From: Platycnemis pennipes
Taxonomy: Eukaryota > Arthropoda > Insecta > Odonata > Platycnemididae
Length of the DNA stretch: 64,000 nt
Assembly: GCA_933228895.1 (NCBI GenBank)
Contig: OW121855.1
Span: forward strand, 34,920,698 to 34,984,697
Direction: 5' to 3'
In this document: one piece after another, positions 31,831 to 44,210 of the stretch
Position numbering within the stretch: position 1 is the first letter of the stretch
How the letters are laid out: each line of letters begins with the position of its first letter
Translations under genes and position numbers: made by a program
Notes under the pieces: model-generated
What the model saw: only the letters and a program-made list of their open reading frames with translations
Told to the model about the DNA's origin: nothing
The model's database searches: none

Positions 31831-32164
31831 AGAGTGAGTGCTCAGTCGAATTTCACGAGTTTTTCGGGGAGAACAGCTCCGCATTGTTTTGTGCAAACGG
31901 GTATTTTGAAAAGCTTTAAGGGCGACATTGGAATGTTATCACGAACGAAGCTACCAGTGGAAGTTTCGATTGAATCGTTAAATTCTTAAAAATGTTTTTT
32001 CCTAGAATTTTGTTTTGATGGTGCAGTGCATTCACTTTGATCTTTGATTTATTTCGCGGCTAAATAATCACTCATCGGTAGCGATAAAAAGGTTATCATG
32101 GCGCGTGCTCAAATGTGCCTGTAAAACAAGCGCTGACCCCAAAATTCAATCACAACCTTAATTA

Positions 32165-32198
32165 TTTCTAAGGAAAGAAATATCACTTTCCTTAGAAA
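32165..32198. repeat. Perfect 13-bp inverted repeat, 8-nt loop
   Basis: TTTCTAAGGAAAG (32165-32177) and CTTTCCTTAGAAA (32186-32198). Confidence 0.85.
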
Positions 32199-32204
32199 GT
32201 AATA

Positions 32205-32495
32205 TCACGAGGCCGATGATATTACTCTCACCTGTAGGGCCCGGGTTCGAATCCCGGCAAAAGGTTTTCCATTGGTAAACTGACCCCTACTTCAGTGTTT
32301 AAGTACTCCATCCGTCCCTTGGGACGTTGAGCCGTGGTCCCATTAGCGCCTTTTCGTTCAGAGCTGGCTAATGCCGACGCCAGGTTTCTCTCCACCCTTG
32401 CTCCTTCCCCTTCCATTCCCATCCTTGCACCTTCCCTCACGGTCTGAAGCGCCTATCAATACGGATATAGACTTGAAACACAGGTGATGATAACT
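32205..32495 (+). repeat. tRNA-derived SINE, family S1, plus copy
   Basis: Head with B-box GGGTTCGAATCCCGGCAAAA at 32242; the A-box part is diverged. The body has TTGGTAAACTGACCCCTACT, GGGACGTTGAGCC, GGCTAATGCCGACGCCAGGT, TTTCTCTCCACCCTTGCTCC and AGACTTGAAACACAGGTGAT, matching the copy at 62.9-63.1 kb block by block. Confidence 0.85.
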
Positions 32496-34214
32496 TCTCT
32501 CAGCCCATGGTAGAAATGCACATACGGACAATCAGTAATTAGCTCCCAAGCATGATAGAGAGGCCAAGGTGGCTCATGCCTTACTACTGTAAGATTCCGC
32601 AGGGATAAGCCGCCAAACGGGCTTTAAAAATAACTTTGAATTGTATTGGAAAAGCCTGATTGCATCGCGGAAGAGTCGATAGAGGACTCCGGAGTATTGG
32701 ACCGGAGTTTCATCGGAATAACTCCAGAGTTACTAGAGTTGTGACAACTAATATTTATGGCCTTTAATAAACCCTGAATTTCCATCTTTTTTCCTAATTT
32801 CCACGTAAATGTTTACATCTAAGGAAAGTAAAAAAATTTACCTTAATTCTAAAATGCTTAGGGTATGTATGTATAGGGAAAACTTTAGGGTACGAATTTG
32901 TACTATTCACCAAGACTTGAAAACAAGCCAGTGAATCTATGATACAATTATCTACTGACGAGTTTATGTAAGAAAGAGGACTAAAGTGAGGATCAAGACT
33001 GCAAGATTCCCATACTTAGGGCTTAAATTAGATTTATGCAGATAATTTACTGTAATCCAAGCTTGAACGCCGAGTGAGGAAGCATACGAAGCTCAGTTTG
33101 GTACTCCGACAGATAGAATATAAAACTGTGGACCCTCTCCCTCTTCTTCCCTCCCCATACTATTCTTAAAACCTCTTACTCCGGTTAAAGTTACTGTCTG
33201 AGAGGGAGGACAAGTGATAATTTAACGTTCAAGGTGCAAAATGACCTCAGGCGTCGATGCACCTGAAAAACAAAATCCTACCTACGATAATTTAACAATT
33301 TTCATAACTCTTGCACCTTCCGCTCAGCATAGTTAATTGTCAGATAAAATCCCATAAAGTAAGGTCAGTGAGGGTGTAGACACTCAGTTCGGAATAGAAG
33401 CATTGCTAAGGAGCAGAGAAAGCAATATGACTACATTTGCAAATCAATCTGGTGACTGAATACGAGAAAGAGATAAAAAGTAATGATAGGTAGCCTTCTA
33501 CTTTATCCTATATGTGGGCATTATTTTCTGCTGATATTGAAGTTGTTGAGAAGAAAGTATAAAGCTGCTAGTTAAATAAATATGGCCAAAGAAAATTTGA
33601 TATTTTTGTCATCAGCAGACAGAGGTAAAGCAAGAGGTGCTTTTTAGCTGGTTGCTTCATAAAGTCTTTTTTCCCTCGCGATATTCACACTTGAAAGACA
33701 CAACAAGGAATGAGCCAACGAAGGAAAATCTTTTGACTCGTCCACCTCGTTCCCTGTTTTTGCTTGAACAACCTCCCGCGTCTGGAGGGAGTGTTAAGGC
33801 ACCAACAGATGGTGCGTGAAGGAACATTTTTGATGATTACGGACATAGCACTGGAAAATTGAATCAGCAAAAAATGCATCCGTAGAAGAATACTAATACC
33901 TCTATCAATGCGAAAAGGAGTAAGGAAGAGATAAATGAAGGTTTTGATCAAGTGTGCGGCCTTGAATGATACCTGAAAATTCATTATGACGAGACAGGAT
34001 GAGAAATGTTTGGCTGGAAGATATGGTATCAATGTATATGATGATATAGAAAACGAAATTGGTGGAAAGGATAACGAAAGACAGATGTGACAGGAGAGGA
34101 AAGATGGTTGCTTTACGAAAAAAACACATTAGGCGGCAGAAATACAGATGGAGAAGTTGGGGCGTAATATGGAAAGTTGAAAGCTGCCATTGAAGTAAGA
34201 ATGGTTGATTGGAT
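32496..34214. other. Non-coding stretch
   Basis: No family recognised. The purine-rich part at 33830-34190 has a coding-like feel on the plus strand (RYGINVYDDIENEIGGKDN) but I cannot assign it; a LINE remnant is possible. Confidence 0.4.
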
Positions 34215-36100
34215 CATAATTATCGCCAGCCATCAATCCAAATATTGGTTTGACGCATTTCTCCACTCGATTTTCCTATCAGCTAACTTCTCCATAATTA
34301 TATAATTATTTTCCTTTACATCATTTATTACTTACTCATACAATTCATACGCAGCATTCTTTTTCAATTTTTTCTTCACTTTTCATTCTATGGCTGTCTT
34401 CATCTGACCATCACGTCTCAAGTTATGGCCAATTGAGTTGTATCACCTTTTCTTTAGTTTTCAGCAGACGTCTCGTTTCTTTCACTTTTTTCAGGGCTTC
34501 TATATTGGTCAATTGGTCACTTCATTTGGTCTTCATCATTCTTCTGTAACACCACATTTAGAATGCTTCAAGTCTTAACTTTTCCGCTGCAGCTTTCGTC
34601 CATGCTTTGCTTCCATAAAGAAGCATGCTCCAAATGCTAAATGCCTGTTTTTACCCTGTTGTCTCTAATTCTAATTAAATCTAACTTGATCACATCCTTT
34701 AATCTAATGAAGTACTTCTATGCTTGCAAGCAAGTATTTCCAGCGGTAAGTAAATCCTTCTTTTGATAGAATCCCCTCTTTGTCGGGGCCATCCTTCTGA
34801 CTATTTCTTTCTTGCTTCGTAGATCGCTGGTTACTCGGTTTTTAAATAGAAATATTATTTCACCTCTTGAAGCTTTTGTTTCCAAATTTTAACGATGATC
34901 TTGGCCTCTTCTTTCCTACTTCATACAATTTGCCTTTGTTTACGTTTTAGCAACTTTTATAATATGACTTGTATCTTTTCTAGGTTAAATAGTCCTCCTA
35001 AAATATCTCTCTGTCTCTTCTATGATCACTTTTTCATTGGCAAAACGCGCAATGCTATAAATTATGAATTAAAAAAATAACTAGTTACAGTGGTCAGCCT
35101 TTTTTTATTCCTTTACTAACTTTAGATTCTCCACTGCCCGAATTTGATCACAGGTACTTGATTTTTCTACTAATGAGGATAACTCTACGGTCATAGTACG
35201 ACATTTCTATTTCTTTTAGGATTCCAAATATCGAATTCCAGTCACCGTTGTCAAAAGCTTTTCCCAATCCAAAAACGCAACGAATATCGAGTTGTTCTTC
35301 ACCTTCATTTTTACTATGAGTAGTGCGGCCCAAAAATGATTCCCTTGAACTCTTGATCTCCTGATTCCGAAATGAAATTTATCAAAAAATCTCCTCTGCT
35401 TTTCGTCCTGCACATTACCCTAGTCAATATCTTTGAGGTATGTGTCGCCAGGCTTATGGTCCTAAAATTTTCACTCTTCTCAGCCCTCTTCTTTTTGCGA
35501 ATGGATGATGTTTTGCTCGCAGTTCATGGTTATCTCTTTTGTTGCGTAAATATTACATATGGTTTTGTGGAGTTGGATTAGTGTCTTTTCTCCACAATTT
35601 TGAATTAATTCGGAAGAAACAATCGATTTCGGACCCTTATTAATCTTGAGTCCCCCGCATGATCATTTCGGACTTCATTTTTATCTTCAATTATCTTAGC
35701 CCTTAAATTACTTCAGTCGTATGCTTGCCCCAAATATTCCTTCCATCTCTTCACTTCATCTTCACGTTCTCCATTGTTGTCTCTTAAGGCATTGCATCTT
35801 GCACCCGGTTCCTAGAAGTGGAAGTTCACTCCCATACCTCAGCAGTTTTCACTTTTCTACCAGCAAGGTTTTCTTTTAAGGACATTTTCGTGTAAATCCT
35901 TTATTCACATATCTCTAGCATATTTTAATTTGCGATTTATTTAATTTCTTATCCTTTTGTTACAAAGTTGCACTTCTTCACTTTTTGCATGGCTGTAAAC
36001 TCTCTCAAAGGCTCTATGGCTTCTGTGATCCAGATTTTCTTGAAACCCTTCCTTCTCCCATAACTTCTTTTGCGGCCTACTGTAGCCCTGTAGAACTATA
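34215..36100 (-). mobile_element. Non-LTR retrotransposon NL2, copy F (degraded)
   Basis: 3' end at 34225-34250 (CAATCCAAATATTGGTTTGA). The order on the minus strand is then LINE-like: the C-terminal block to 34640 (CATGCTTTGCTTCCATAAAG is the inverse of the LYGSEAW region), thumb remnants to 35060, and the reverse transcriptase palm at 35148-35413 (QRRFFDKFHFGIRRSRVQG and IFVAFLDWEKLLTTVTG, equivalent to QFGFRRGRG and VDFEKAFDNVDW). Upstream is a linker to about 36000. Frameshifts and stops throughout. Confidence 0.75.
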
Positions 36101-36119
36101 TAAGTATTATGAAGAAATT

Positions 36120-36190
36120 AGTTGATCAGAGTATCGAGTGAAGAACTGCGTCAAACCAATCTATGGAATGATTATTGACGATTATCTAAT
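36120..36190 (+). mobile_element. NL2 LINE 3' tail fragment
   Basis: AACTGCGTCAAACCAATCTA followed by TGGAATGATTATTGACGATTAT matches the sense NL2 3' terminus (compare 6059-6100). Confidence 0.5.
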
Positions 36191-36379
36191 CTACCATAGT
36201 ACTCTGGGGTTTATAATATATATTTAGTAAGGGTATCCGACTTAAACTTCAGCTGGAGATTTAGGTTGTACTTCCACCTACGATCTGATTATGTTTCCTA
36301 ACCTAATTCCTCGAACCTGTGGACATAAGTATACTAAGCCCTAGTAGAATATATGCATATATATGTATGTATACTTAAC

Positions 36380-36421
36380 CCCTAAGTATACATATGTATA
36401 CATACGTATAATTAGGGGTTA
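36380..36421. repeat. Inverted TAACCCCTAA / TTAGGGGTTA around an AT-rich core
   Basis: 10-bp perfect arms separated by a TA-rich, largely self-complementary stretch (GTATACATATGTATAC). The left side reads TTAACCCC and the right GGGGTTAG. Too small to call an element. Confidence 0.6.
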
Positions 36422-36639
36422 GATGAAATAGGGGACTTTTAGTCTCATTCTCGCCCCAATAAATACGTTAATCTATCTATATACTAGACCAAATATTACA
36501 CTCTTTGTAAATCCTGCTGCTCTCAGCTAGATTTAATTCAATGAGACGCTGAGTTGTTGTCAATGTTGTCTTCGATTGATAGAATACGTAGAGTAACGAT
36601 AATAAATTGGTTGTCACGAAATCGGACCCATCGAATTTC

Positions 36640-37290
36640 ATCAACCCCACATCGCAGCGTAGAGTTGATGGAGGAGGTCGTGCTCGGGAAAGGTGAAGGC
36701 TTGCCGAAGCGAGCTCGAGGCGAGACGAGAGGTGGGTGGACCAGAGAGCGGTTTGAGTACGGCAAAGGGGAAGGTTATCGAGGAGAGCAGACACCTAAGT
36801 TCCGTCCAGAGATAGAAGTCGGAAAACCCAACGTTTTCAGTCGAATGGGGAGTTTGAAAAGAGAGGTGCACCATAATTGCAACGAGGGGTCGTGGGGTGG
36901 GCGGTAGAGGGGAGCGGCTGGTGGCAACGTGCTTACCGATAGGACACTGCTAGATACACGGGGAGGAGGGAATTTCGGTTGGACGGTCTCGGGCCTTTTT
37001 TTTTCTCTCTTTCTCCCTTTCGGGGTGGAGCGATGGGGTGAAATGGAGGTGGTTAAAGGCGGGTCGAAAAAAAGATAAATTCTTCCCTTAAGGTGGAGGG
37101 GAGGTGGAAAGAAAATGGCTTGGGGGTAGGACCTGGTGATGGGTGGTGTAGAAGGCCCTTTAAAAAAAAGAGAAAAATAAAATTTTTTCCTTTCCTCTTT
37201 CTGGCATGGAGCTGGTCGAACAATGGAGAAAGGGGCATCGGATATCGCCGGAGGAAATGACTCGTACCTATCTGATTCGCTTTCCGACCT
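36640..37290. other. GC-rich island with G/A-rich strand bias
   Basis: Like the other islands but with purines on the plus strand (36880-37160). The plus frame 36554-36907 is R/G/E-rich low complexity. No exon assigned. Confidence 0.4.
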
Positions 37291-37859
37291 CTACGGCCGA
37301 GTAGTGAACCGGTGAACAATAATAAAAATTAAAATATATTGCCCTGGATTTTTTTACCATACCCGACGATATGACCGCCCGTACCACACCGGTCATCCTC
37401 TGCTACCTTCATGCCACAAAATGATGGTCTAATCCGCTCAAGTTATTGCATATTGCGGTACCGGTATGAAAAGTACGGAGGCATGCAGTACGTATGTACC
37501 AATAAACAGTGCCATAGTCTTGATTCTCTTTCTCCGTACACATACAAGGTGCATCTGAATAGGAGACCATAAGTATGGAAGGTGATTAGGTAAGTCAGGT
37601 CTTAGAGGAAAAGGGTAGATAAAGGGTAAATAGGCCACTCTCGAACGTCAATTTCCAAACTCTCATTGTTTCTTCTCCCCAGCTTTTTGGGAGGTAATGA
37701 TCAATAAAAAAGGAGGAGGAGGATGCGCAACATGTATTTATTTTATAATTCCGAAAAAACGTTATATTTAAGCCGAAGATTTGTGTGGTTGGTAAGGGCA
37801 AAGCTAAGCAAATACTATTCCCAACGCAGAGTGAAATGCATACAACAGAGTTTTCCAGA
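37291..37859. other. Unassigned spacer
   Basis: No recognised features. Confidence 0.5.
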
Positions 37860-37985
37860 AAGAACTGATGGCTAGAAAATACACGGGATTGGGTTTGCCT
37901 GGACGCATCCAAAGGCCTCCCCCGGGATTGGAACCCGAGACATCCGGTCAGCAGCCCAACATTCAACTCGCTGGACTACCCAGCT
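37860..37985 (-). repeat. tRNA-derived SINE
   Basis: Minus strand from 37983: CTGGGTAGTCCAGCGAGTTG (A-box), GTCTCGGGTTCCAATCCCGG (B-box). A short body follows. The acceptor arm is not tRNA-like. Confidence 0.7.
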
Positions 37986-38317
37986 TTCGGAAGATTTGTT
38001 TTCACGTATTCCTCAGAATCCATTCTCCGTTGATTGGATTAAACGAACCCTTACGCGAGAGTTAAGATCATCTTAGTTATTCATAGCATTGTTCATTGTA
38101 AAATCGGTACCGTAAATACCAGGAAAAACTATTTTTATAGACTGGGGCTTCTGTAATATTGAGCCGTAAACCTAAGTTCCATTGATAAAAACTCTTGATA
38201 TCATTGCCTATTTACACCGCACAAATATTTGATTTTCCACTCAGACGCAACCGAAGTCATGAAACACATAGGCCGCGAGTTCTATGGCACCGTGATTTTG
38301 TGATGGCAGTGATGTTT

Positions 38318-38356
38318 GTTACTTGGCGGAGTTACTTGGCGGAGTTACTTGGCGCG
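38318..38356. repeat. Tandem 13-mer, three units
   Basis: GTTACTTGGCGGA at 38318-38330 and 38331-38343 (identical), then GTTACTTGGCGCG at 38344-38356. Confidence 0.9.
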
Positions 38357-38392
38357 TTAATAAAGAGTTTTGCAGTTTATTAGAAAGTTCTA

Positions 38393-38441
38393 GTTTTAAA
38401 TCGGGGTGAATGTCTTAGAGACATTCACCCCGATTTAAAAC
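38393..38441. repeat. Perfect 23-bp inverted repeat, 3-nt loop
   Basis: Arms 38393-38415 and 38419-38441 are exact reverse complements, loop TAG. It lies ~40 bp right of the tandem 13-mer. Confidence 0.9.
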
Positions 38442-40436
38442 AATTCAGATTTTCCTATATCAGAACTCGGCTGGAAAGAGCGGATTACCAAAGGAAAGAA
38501 ACTGAATATGCTAGCCGTATCTCGGAATACGTGACTTTTCAGCGCCGCGGGGCTTGTAAGAATTAGTCAAGTCTCTCTTAAGTTTCCCAAAATTTGGTTA
38601 AAGACTCCATGGAGGAAAGAAAGCTGTGATACTACTTTCAACGAAATAAGTACTAAAATAAAACACGCGTGAGCAAGTTTTTTTGACAAGTCCGAGGCTT
38701 GTGAAACTCCTCTGTCTGCCCTTATTTCATCAACTTCTTCTACATCGTCAATGAACCTTTTTTCCCTTTGCCAAAACGAAAACACATTTGCTTAGCAACT
38801 CGTTCCCCACGCTAAAAGATAGGAAAAAAAACATTTTTTCATGCCTAAATTTTCAAACTTTCCGACTAGTCAACTAAAATATAAATACATCTAAGCAATG
38901 CGCCCATCTTTCCTCTTTTGAACGACACCCTTCCCGTTTCGACCCGACCGGTATCTTCAAAGATTACCTCAAATTATTGGTCCAACCTCGAGCGCTGCAA
39001 ACACACATAGGTATACAGAAAAATACAACGAATTAATGTTATTATGATATGAATATTGATTGATCCTGAGGCTGGAACGAGCGGCCAGGTACTTGTATTT
39101 AATGATAGAGACACGCAAGTACATCATATTCACCTCTGAATCCAGCTCAATTCCTATCCTGGAGTATCTGCTGATTTTTCTCTCCCGCAAAACTACAGTA
39201 AAATGCGGGGAGAGGAATAATTTTAATATGCATGTAGGTATTTCGCCGAAAAATACTAGCATCACCTTAAAAGTTACCACCTCCTTTAATCAGTGTGATT
39301 CAAAGATTTATATGTTCAGTTTTTACTCCTGATCACATTTGGCAACAGAGTTAACGATGGAAGAGAAAAATAGTGCACAACAATATTGGATCGGCCTCAT
39401 TCTTCGACTTTGATAACCCTATCCCTTCGAAACCATTTTAAAAAAATGAAAAAGAGTAGTCTAATTTCAGCGCCCAAAGGTGTTTATACCCAGCCACATC
39501 ACAACCTACCACAGATAAGGTTGCGTGATGGCAGACACTGAAATACGAGCACTCATCACATTTGCTGATGAGGAAGGCAGAGAATTTGCATGTAATTAAC
39601 CTCCTGACAAGTTCTTGGCAGTTTTACGACATGAAAAAAATTAAGATTTCTTTTTTCCTTTATTTTAAGATTGCGTGTTAATTATAATGGAGTATTAGAC
39701 GACACAAAACCCATTCTTTCCTCCAGAGAAAAAAGTATAATTTTTTCACCCCATCATTTTACGGGATTAATCATCATGCAGACTATTCCATGATTAAAGT
39801 CAATATCACTTAAACATGAAAGTTGAGAATTTTGGATGAATTTCAATATACCTAGGCATATAAAGGTTGATTAGAATGGCATCATCAACACTCGTTACCC
39901 TTGCAATTTGTTCGATTAATCTTTTAGTCTCACGTGGACGGCTATTTAGCCAGTGAAACTTTTGTATTTCAGGCCGTCATTGCACATTCATAACCTCATG
40001 ATAGTTTAAGTTTTATTCTTTTTGTAGTTCAAGCCGTAATTTTACATTAATAACCTCATGATATGTTAATTTTACTACCTGAAAATTCTTACTTTTTACC
40101 ATAGTTTTAATACTAGTCCACAAAAATGAGCTTAGAGACCTGTGCATTTTAATCCTTATAGAAATGATCGCCGTACATCATTTCAATCCTAAAGTGTGAA
40201 ATTCCCTGGCGAAATAATGTATTTAACTAAAAATTAAGTGAATATAAACTTGGCATAGTATCTATTTTCCCAGTAGTTCATAGCGTTTTAGCGGAATTTG
40301 AGGTTTGTGTAATTATGCACGTTCTAAATCTACTTTCTTCTGTAGATCACTACTAAAATAATTTAGTGTCTCTTAGATTCATAATGCAAGTTTAAATTAG
40401 ATACCTACAGTAAGAAGCTGAGAGCTCTAAACATAT
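38442..40436. other. Non-coding stretch
   Basis: About 2 kb with no recognised frame, TIR or tRNA box. Confidence 0.5.
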
Positions 40437-43007
40437 TTAACCCTTCCTTGCCCGAGGGGGTATTTTAAATACCCCAAGCCTTGTAATTTTTAAATAACTC
40501 TGCATGATGAATTAGTAAACAAAAACGGTCCAAGGTACTTGTTTCTAATACTATAATGTGTTATTATTATTTATAAACAATGAAAAATACATTCAAATCC
40601 GCTTAATATCTTCTATTAAACTCTTGGGGTAGTTAGGCTACCCCTCTTGGGCAACTGCGTCTCAGATATATTTTCAATTTTTTTATGGTGAAAGCTTTCC
40701 TTGATGTATTTTGAGCTCTAACGTTTGCGCTAAAAGTAATTTATTTCATGCAGATCTTTGTAATGCTTGTGGTAACCTCGAAAGGAAAAACTGCTGTACT
40801 ATAGCTACTCTGATAACTGTTTTTACGTTCGTTGTTGCAAGATGATGAGATGAAATGTCTGTTTTCCCCTGCAGAAATTAATTTAATCCGATATAGTTTT
40901 CAATCTTCCACATCGTAATGAATGCAGCCACTCAGATTTAAGTGAAGATGACAAGAATGAACCGAGTTTTGAAAGTGTCTCAGAAAATGAAGAAGATGAT
41001 GCTGTGGAAGAAGAGGAAGAATTCTGTAATGAATTTGATTGTGAATCTGAATCAAAAGACGAGGAAAGAATTTTGGAAACTGAGGAAGATTTTTTCACAG
41101 CAATGTCAGGAATGAAATGAAACGGAAAACCGTATCACGTCGGTCGCACAATAGTAAGCAACATTGTCAAAGGAAAACCTGGATTGACTGATTGCAATTC
41201 AGGAATTGAGAGTCTCAAGCATGCATTTTTATTGTTTCTGGTATTAGATATATTAGAAATTGTATGTGTTGAGACAAACAGAGAAGCTGGTACAGTGTAC
41301 GCAAAATTCAATAAAGATCATGCCAACAGTGAAATGGAGTGGTAAAACGTGACAAAGTGAGTTACTTGTTTTTTGGCATACCCATTGCTTCCAGAAAAGT
41401 TCATGGGTGTAATAACACACTAAGTGATCTGTGACTAAAGTATAGGCATTTCAAATTTCTTTCTTTAGTGCTGTAATGTCAAGAGAAAGGGTGAAGATCA
41501 TTCTTAGAGTCATACAGTTTGACGATAAATTAACTCAAACACAAAGGATGGATAATTTATGCGAAAAGCTGGAGGCTATTAGGGCTGAGTTCGATATATT
41601 CACGTTCCCTTGCGTGAAAAACTGTTCTCCAAATACCTATGCACATAACAATAAACGAACCGCTATCAACATTTCGTGGTAAATGCCCCTTCCGTGTGTG
41701 TATAAAATCGAAACCAGGATGTTATGGGATTAAAATTTGGGTGTGCGCCGTTCCAAAAACTGCTTACATTTTGAATGCACAGGTCTACTTAGGGATATGT
41801 TGGAATATTCCGGAGGTAAATCAACGGCAGCGTGAAGTTCTGGACTTGGTGAAACCATATGTTGGAAAGGGAAGAGGGTTCACAGTGGACAACATTTTTA
41901 CGTCATTACTCCTTTCTGAGTCCCTTCTCCAAAAGAATCTGACACTAGTTGGTACAATGCGGTTGAATAGAGCAGATATACCCAAAGGGTTTCCCCCTGA
42001 TAAAATCTAAGCTGATTTTTCCTCTATTTTTGGTTTTATCAAGAATGTGACTTTGGTCTCCTACGTACAAAAACTACATAAAAGGCATTTTATTCGGCAT
42101 TCAGCGTCATGAAGCATCGGTTAGTGGACAACAGAATAAAATGAAACCCGATAGATAATAACAGCACAAAGAGTGCAGTAGACACTGGGGAAAATATGAT
42201 AAGAGAGTATAGTTGCGTACGAGTGACTAGAAGGTGACCACTCAGGCTATTTTTTTAAATAATCGACATAACACCATTGAATGCCTTTATTATATGGACT
42301 CATAAACATCCAGAATGAAATATCAGCTGCAGGAGTAAACGGAAACTTTTCTTACAAGAGCTTAGCATGGCTCTCGCAGAACCCCATATTGAGAAAAGAG
42401 CATCTAACAGAAACGGTATGTATTAAGTAACTGTTGAAGCAATGAAATATTGCGGTATAACTTTTAGGGCGCCAATGATGAAAGCAATGAAGATGGCAGC
42501 AAGTTATCCTCTCATCTTAGGTGTGTTTTATGTCCTCGAAAATATTACAGGCAAAAAGATATTTGCACATGTGTGAGATGCAAGGCACATGCTTGCAATG
42601 TACATACATTCATTAGAAAGGTATAAAAATCGTTGAATTCAATAATTGTATGAAAGAGTATGTATGTATTTATCTCTCATTACAGACAAATTTTCATGCT
42701 CATTATGCTCATTTTAAATTTTCAAGACTTTCCGGCATTAAAAACATTGTCAAACTTATTCAGAAGCATTTATCAAAATCATGTTACTATGTCACCAAAT
42801 AAAAATAAAAATATTATCCTAGCACTTTAACTATGTATCATATTTACAATGATAATACTAAAATATGAGTACATCTACTAAATACAAATTGTGTTAGTAT
42901 TATGTTTCACCCCTAAAGCGTATTAGTTACGAAAAACACTTTGGGGTAGTTGAAATACCCCCTTAGGCGACGGATGGTGAGAAATACCTTGGGCATGGGA
43001 GGGTTAA
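40437..43007 (+). mobile_element. piggyBac transposon, near full-length, inactivated
   Basis: TTAA at 40437-40440 and 43004-43007 bracket 2563 bp. Terminal inverted repeats: left CCCTTCCTTGCCCGAGG, right (reverse complement) CCCTCCCATGCCCAAGG, 14 of 17 identical. Subterminal GGGGTA/TACCCC words repeat near both ends (40457-40475, 40625-40645, 42942-42963). The single transposase coding region lies between (next entry). The size, TTAA duplication and gene content match piggyBac. With its stops the copy cannot make transposase, although the ends look intact enough to be bound in trans. Confidence 0.93.
40910..42635 (+). pseudogene. piggyBac transposase remnant
   Basis: Cut-and-paste DDD transposase, broken by stops and frameshifts. 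Order: an acidic N-terminus to 41118 (stop); IVSNIVKGKPGLTDCNSG and IVCVETNREAG at 41148-41290; MSRERVKIILRVIQFDD at 41476; ITINEPLSTFRG at 41645; KPGCYGIKIW; VDLVKPYVGKGRG-like DLVKPYVGKGRGFTVDNIFT at 41849-41908; LVGTMRLNRADIP to 42010 (stop); KNVTLVSYVQ; SAVDTGENMIREYS near 42171; RRKFLQELSMALAEPHIEKR; and a C-terminal zinc-binding CVLCPRKYYRQKD...CVRCKAHACNVH at 42520-42605. The first catalytic Asp (DE in the family) is Asn in ITINEP; the second (TVDN) and third (VDT) Asp are kept. At least three stops. Start codon not identifiable. Confidence 0.9.
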
Positions 43008-43849
43008 AGTAGCATTTGATAGTATCGAACTTATTCAATTCGAACTTCTTGTTATTCAAAAGATACCACTGGAATGTAGGCTTCAAAAAATAGCACCACT
43101 GCTTGAATGCACTACTTTACGGATAGTGCTTCAGTATATCAGGTATTATGACCCGTTTTATGGGTCTCACAAATAAATAATATATATGGCTGATTTAAAT
43201 TACTCATAAAATTATAGCCTGGACAATAATTTCACATGGCTTAAGTTTCAGATAAACTTATCGAAAAAATTATACGCTGCAATAAGTCTCAATTCAAGAG
43301 CGATTGAGAGTACTACTTACAAACTAGAAGATGTAACAGGTCCATTATTTATAATTTGAACTGCAGACGAGAATGTAGTTTCGAGAGACAATTGAATAGT
43401 CACCAACATTTATTTACAATGGATTCAAACAGTTAAGTGATTTTCTCAATGCTGCATGAGACAGAAATTCCTGAATTTCAAAAAAACACTGACTATATTT
43501 TTTCCTGGCCAAGTATATGGGTATTTTACAAAACAGTTATGAAGAAAAAACTGAAAGCAAAGAAAGCGATGGACAATATTTAGCACTTTTATACATTTCC
43601 ATGCAAGATTACATCAATGAGTAGTAATTTTGGCTTTTCGCCGTGATAATTCACATTAGCATTTCAAGGTTATACCGTAATAATGCAAGGGGAACTATAG
43701 ATCATCGATCCAAAGAGTGATAGGGAAGTTTTTAATATTTAAGTGAATCTCCTTCACATACGATTGCGTAGAATCTCCAAATATATCTCTACGGACTTCA
43801 ACAGTCTTACACGATGTAAAACCTTTTTTCCACCAACCGAGGTACTCAG
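43008..43849. other. AT-rich spacer, nothing recognised
   Basis: No signal seen. Confidence 0.5.
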
Positions 43850-43930
43850 GATCGCAATGCGCCGGCCTGGCAACCGGAAAGCCGCGGATTCGAAACTCTC
43901 CTTGGGTTGGGTATGGACAACTAGTTAGTC
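43850..43930 (+). repeat. tRNA-derived SINE head (diverged)
   Basis: GCGCCGGCCTGGCAACCGGA with a B-box-like GCGGATTCGAAACTCTCC. A weak A-box precedes. No body match found. Confidence 0.45.
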
Positions 43931-44067
43931 TAACATAAGGGTTAAAGCTTAGGGTTATGTTAGGTTAGACGGTACAATGTAACATAAACAGTTGGAGCAC
44001 CTTATAACCATATTCAACTACTGCCACTAAAGAAAGATCTGGTGCTTTCCCCAGCGTATCTGCTGCG

Positions 44068-44210
44068 TGAAGGTTTCTCGGGTCCTCTATCGGGTTACTG
44101 CGTCCATGTCCGCCGACTTTCAGAAGCCCTGAAGACGATGACCGAGTCGGGAATCGAAACGTCGGCGGACATGGACGCAATAACCCGGTGGAGGACCCGA
44201 GAAATCTTCA
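44068..44210 (+). ncRNA. 143-bp inverted repeat enclosing hammerhead-like motif 2
   Basis: Arms 44068-44117 and 44161-44210 match as inverted repeats at 46 of 50 positions. The loop holds AGCC-CTGAAGA (44129-44135), an extra C, a stem GAT-GA-CCG / CGG-GA-ATC with tandem G-A pairs (44137-44155), then GAAAC (44156-44160) and GTC opening the right arm (44161-44163). The GCC before CTGA can pair with the GGC after GTC as helix I. Same order and flanks as motif 1 at 20.45 kb with a different helix II, so the pairing is compensated. The same cautions apply: an extra base before helix II and loopless helix III. May be the terminal part of a retroelement. Confidence 0.55.
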
